A stretch of 23,906 bases of DNA from the IMG/VR virus record IMGVR_UViG_3300047388_000352, positions 1-23,906 of that record; one strand, written 5' to 3'. Positions 22,601 to 23,906 of the stretch are shown here, piece after piece (the first letter of the stretch is position 1; every line of letters begins with the position of its first letter). This DNA comes from a virus. Made by a program: the position numbers and the translations under genes. The notes beneath the pieces are model-generated. The model saw nothing but the letters and a program-made list of their open reading frames with translations. It ran no database searches and was not told the origin of the DNA.

Positions 22601-23534
22601 GCGCCCGCATGACATCCCGGTGATCGGCCCCCTGCTGAGCGGCTACCTGAAGTACCGCGCGCTCCGCGCCGCCGCCGGTCGGTTCATGGGGCGCGTACCG
22701 GCCACCGCGGAGACCCGCGCGGCCGCGCTGGCGGCGCGCACCCGCGATGGCATCGCACGAGCCGTCGATCGATCGCTGGGCGTCATCGAGCGCAACTCGA
22801 ACACGGTGCGCGCCGCGCTGACCGTCGGGACCCTGAAGGCCACCGACGCGCTCGGCAAGCGCCTGGTCGACGACGGCGGGCCCGATGCGCCGGCCAAGGC
22901 ATCGCTGCCCGAGCAGGCCGCGGTGAGGATGCGCGAGGTCGCCGCGGTGATCGCGAACCCGGCGCTCATCCACGATGCGATCCGCACGCAGGGCCGCGCG
23001 CTGACCGATCCGGACCTGATCGACGCGCTCTCCAACCACCTCGTCACGATGTTCCAGCGGCTGAACGAGATCGCCCCCAAGGGCCCGCCGCCGAACCCCT
23101 TCACCGGGAAGCAGTGGACGCCATCGCCCGCTGACGCGATCCGCTTCGGGCAACAGGTCGCCATCGCTCGCGATCCGCAGGTCGCGTTCCAGATGCTCGA
23201 GGCCGGGACGCTCACGCCGACCGGCGCGGACACGCTGCGGAAGTGCTACGAGCTGCTGTACCGCGATGGCCAGCAGCGCGTGATCCAGCGCGCCGCCGAG
23301 CTCAAGAACCCGGTCGACTACACGCAGCTTGTCCGGCTCGGCCGTCTGTTCGATCTTCCGCTCCACCCCAGCCAGAATCCGGAGCACGCCGCGGTGCTCG
23401 CCGGGGCGCACACGCCCGCCGCGAAGCCCTCGCCGGCGGCATCGGCGCAGGGCGCCCCGCCGACGCCATCGATCGCCGGGCCGACGACCCTCAGCAACCT
23501 GTACCAGCCATCGGGCGAGCGCGCCCAGAGGTGA
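19653..23534 (+). CDS. Giant internal virion (ejection) protein with embedded ParB-like domain
   Basis: It has 1293 residues, starting immediately at the previous stop (TAGATG). The first 30 residues hold FRGPDGRVIYAPDDEADRY, related to the start of the previous product. Residues about 45-215 contain four Gly/Ala-rich hydrophobic stretches (GSIGATVSGALSGATLG, AGMVLPALVSGGAATPAG, GALGLAQQLGAAAGEGAI, GALGTGLLFGAAGIPIAHG) that could insert into membranes. Ala/Glu-rich helices, long Pro-rich linkers and, at about 545-672, a folded segment follow: ITNARKAIAEGQREPIKLGV, then EGKIMVTDGRHRLAAAIEA with Asp646-Gly-Arg-His-Arg650. This is the pattern of ParB/sulfiredoxin-like domains. More coiled coil and a helical C-terminal part (about 970-1240) complete it. 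It is likely ejected with the DNA; what the ParB-like part does is unknown. Confidence 0.78.
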   Translation: MPAFRGPDGRVIYAPDDEADRYRAGGEYQEIGGAEAGATQNRIAPTDNGVLGSIGATVSGALSGATLGASDWLLKGVLDKGQFDQLAQDRADNPILAGAAQTAGMVLPALVSGGAATPAGALSRAAAGSIEAGRATGGALGLAQQLGAAAGEGAIANAGIYLSDVALGDRNLTAEGINGALGTGLLFGAAGIPIAHGIEVGTIAARRMFARYAEGGAQAADAAAATWTEQAQKHLEGFDQAAELAKARLAEARLAEAQTAREAANLQRLRAGAEMADARAFTPPAEFPGSPAGAPAVPGTAAETAGVAAPGPPATPAEPPEVAMARALRDRARALGGEPITPGELPPGAPGFQRDYVIPGARGAPAPVNALDALAGESGVASMGPETSVQRLGLRRVPVTADEAELGARLAEYQDARRAFDEIHAQVDPDLDAILRGVQPGDIQRPPVPIGEFGAPGARGIKTPDELARIAAGTGREEGAQAVSLASADATGAGGPRALRSQGTPPARSLGEVAAEQAPVPVEQPATAVGKRPAEPSTSATSAASAEPGIPDRARIVGRYGKGAAPLPESEVPDHAALDRYLNRTGKDYAEATLPARSIGDRGYYEPPGGGTDAVRITNARKAIAEGQREPIKLGVSPEGKIMVTDGRHRLAAAIEADAPIKVKWTTSTEPVESDVLRGGTRAPATDTLTGQLRGTAARLGAGESLAEMGRAPAAATRATQAERAAADAGRFRAKALAGRPFEGPARPPGGHPFEVKRLEMAHDEALERAATAANPAERAAATQEAQAIEKQIAQVGARPGAVEDIAALAPAVTRIEKAAAALTEALGDVAPAVAKEHAAAFRAAEDEVNRKTVARIGQAADDAAGGRAAAQSRDPLAPPARADDDLLLGPSQKEQRIAAAQKAQREAGAVYAKARIAEAEAQIGAKQAAGAAAEARAKLGPPPPTPGAAPRGHGVGERALHAAHVVGYAAELGSDLGIPGVPRPHDIPVIGPLLSGYLKYRALRAAAGRFMGRVPATAETRAAALAARTRDGIARAVDRSLGVIERNSNTVRAALTVGTLKATDALGKRLVDDGGPDAPAKASLPEQAAVRMREVAAVIANPALIHDAIRTQGRALTDPDLIDALSNHLVTMFQRLNEIAPKGPPPNPFTGKQWTPSPADAIRFGQQVAIARDPQVAFQMLEAGTLTPTGADTLRKCYELLYRDGQQRVIQRAAELKNPVDYTQLVRLGRLFDLPLHPSQNPEHAAVLAGAHTPAAKPSPAASAQGAPPTPSIAGPTTLSNLYQPSGERAQR
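20391..20420 (+). repeat. Perfect 15-bp tandem repeat (two copies) in the giant ejection gene
   Basis: GCGAGGCTCGCGGAG occurs twice in a row (20391-20405 and 20406-20420), preceded by a partial copy, and adds ARLAE units to a coiled coil. Being a multiple of three, it can expand or contract without breaking the frame. Confidence 0.85.
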
Positions 23535-23537
23535 CCC

Positions 23538-23906
23538 ATGCACGGATCTCGACGCTACCTCGTACCAATCGACACCGCCGACGGAAGCTCGCCAGCGGAG
23601 ACTGGACACGGCATCTACACGCTGACCGCTGGCCATACGTACGTTTTCATCGTGCCGACAAGCGACACCCCGTTCACGAGCATCGACATCACCGGCTATG
23701 ACGCCGGGCTGGCCTTCACATCGGCAACGGTACAGGACACCGATCATGCAGGGCCCACGGCCGGCGGTGGGCCCACATCGGGCGATGTCGCCGACACGAG
23801 CGTGATCGTCGGCGAGTGGAAGAACGAGCGACCCACCAATGGATACGTGGCCGCCGACGGCACCGGCTGGAGCGTCGGCTCCGGCGCCACCGCGTGCGTG
23901 GTCGCC
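23538..23906 (+). CDS. Beta-rich virion-module protein, 3' end missing
   Basis: The frame is open from the ATG at 23538 to the last base (123 codons, no stop), so the gene is cut by the window edge. An AGAGG eight bases before the ATG is a good ribosome-binding site, and the start is three bases after the preceding stop. The visible chain alternates hydrophobic and Thr/Ser/Asp residues (GIYTLTAGHTYVFIVPTSD, TSIDITGYDAGLAFTSATV), then a Gly/Pro/Asp turn and WKNERPTNGYVAADGTGW. It looks like a beta-sandwich structural protein; no family is recognised. GC is somewhat lower than in the ejection genes before it. Confidence 0.75.
   Translation, partial: MHGSRRYLVPIDTADGSSPAETGHGIYTLTAGHTYVFIVPTSDTPFTSIDITGYDAGLAFTSATVQDTDHAGPTAGGGPTSGDVADTSVIVGEWKNERPTNGYVAADGTGWSVGSGATACVVA

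Noticed and set aside
1-23906. tRNA genes, CRISPR arrays, integrase or insertion sequences.
   Set aside because: Reading both strands I saw no cloverleaf-like sequence with a TTCGA arm in a gap, no spaced direct repeats, and no recombinase or transposase motifs. This is limited by reading without a search tool.

Overview
The window reads as the structural module of a tailed bacteriophage or prophage with very high GC, recovered as a fragment: a gene runs off each end. Fourteen consecutive plus-strand genes, mostly separated by 0-10 bases or overlapping by 1-4, encode DNA packaging and the virion. No tape-measure, tail-tube or sheath gene is visible, while a portal, scaffold, HK97-type coat, P22 gp4-like adaptor, P22 gp10-like nozzle and three Gly/Ala/Gln-rich ejection-type proteins are present. 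This points to a short-tailed (podovirus-like) particle. The host cannot be named from the sequence. High GC plus two lipoproteins with Cys-rich exported parts would suit a Gram-negative high-GC host, and Myxococcota is a reasonable guess, but this is inference only.

Layout. 3-1709: large terminase, truncated at the N-terminus. 1699-2883: a chain of very small, translationally coupled genes of unknown role (one membrane-anchored, one with a CxC/CxC pattern, one His-rich with an internal repeat). 2884-3028: a promoter-like block and leader. 3029-10078: portal, scaffold, a hairpin that covers the start region of the coat gene, major capsid protein, two beta-rich small proteins (decoration candidates), an unknown protein and the head-tail adaptor. 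10080-12138: a glycine-rich adhesin-like protein and a tail fibre. 12139-12993: two lipoprotein genes on the opposite strand, a 'moron'-type cassette inserted between fibre and nozzle. 12994-13203: a divergent regulatory region. 13204-23534: nozzle protein and three ejection-type proteins, the last with an embedded ParB-like domain. 23538-end: start of another beta-rich protein.

The most striking non-coding signal is a two-part regulatory cassette present twice on the plus strand, before the portal gene (about 2897-3028) and before the nozzle gene (about 13075-13203). Each copy has an upstream core with CGGCTTGC(A/G)TTT and, at nearly the same distance from the ATG, a leader with a CCCC/GGGG stem. 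A third copy of the core lies on the minus strand at 13021-13048, immediately upstream of the lipoprotein genes. In all three cases the core points toward the gene it precedes. A simple model is that the lipoprotein cassette interrupts the late operon, is transcribed from its own copy of the promoter, and the second plus-strand copy restarts late transcription for the nozzle and ejection genes. The fibre C-terminal part and the lipoprotein cassette are also lower in GC than the rest, which suggests a recently exchanged segment.
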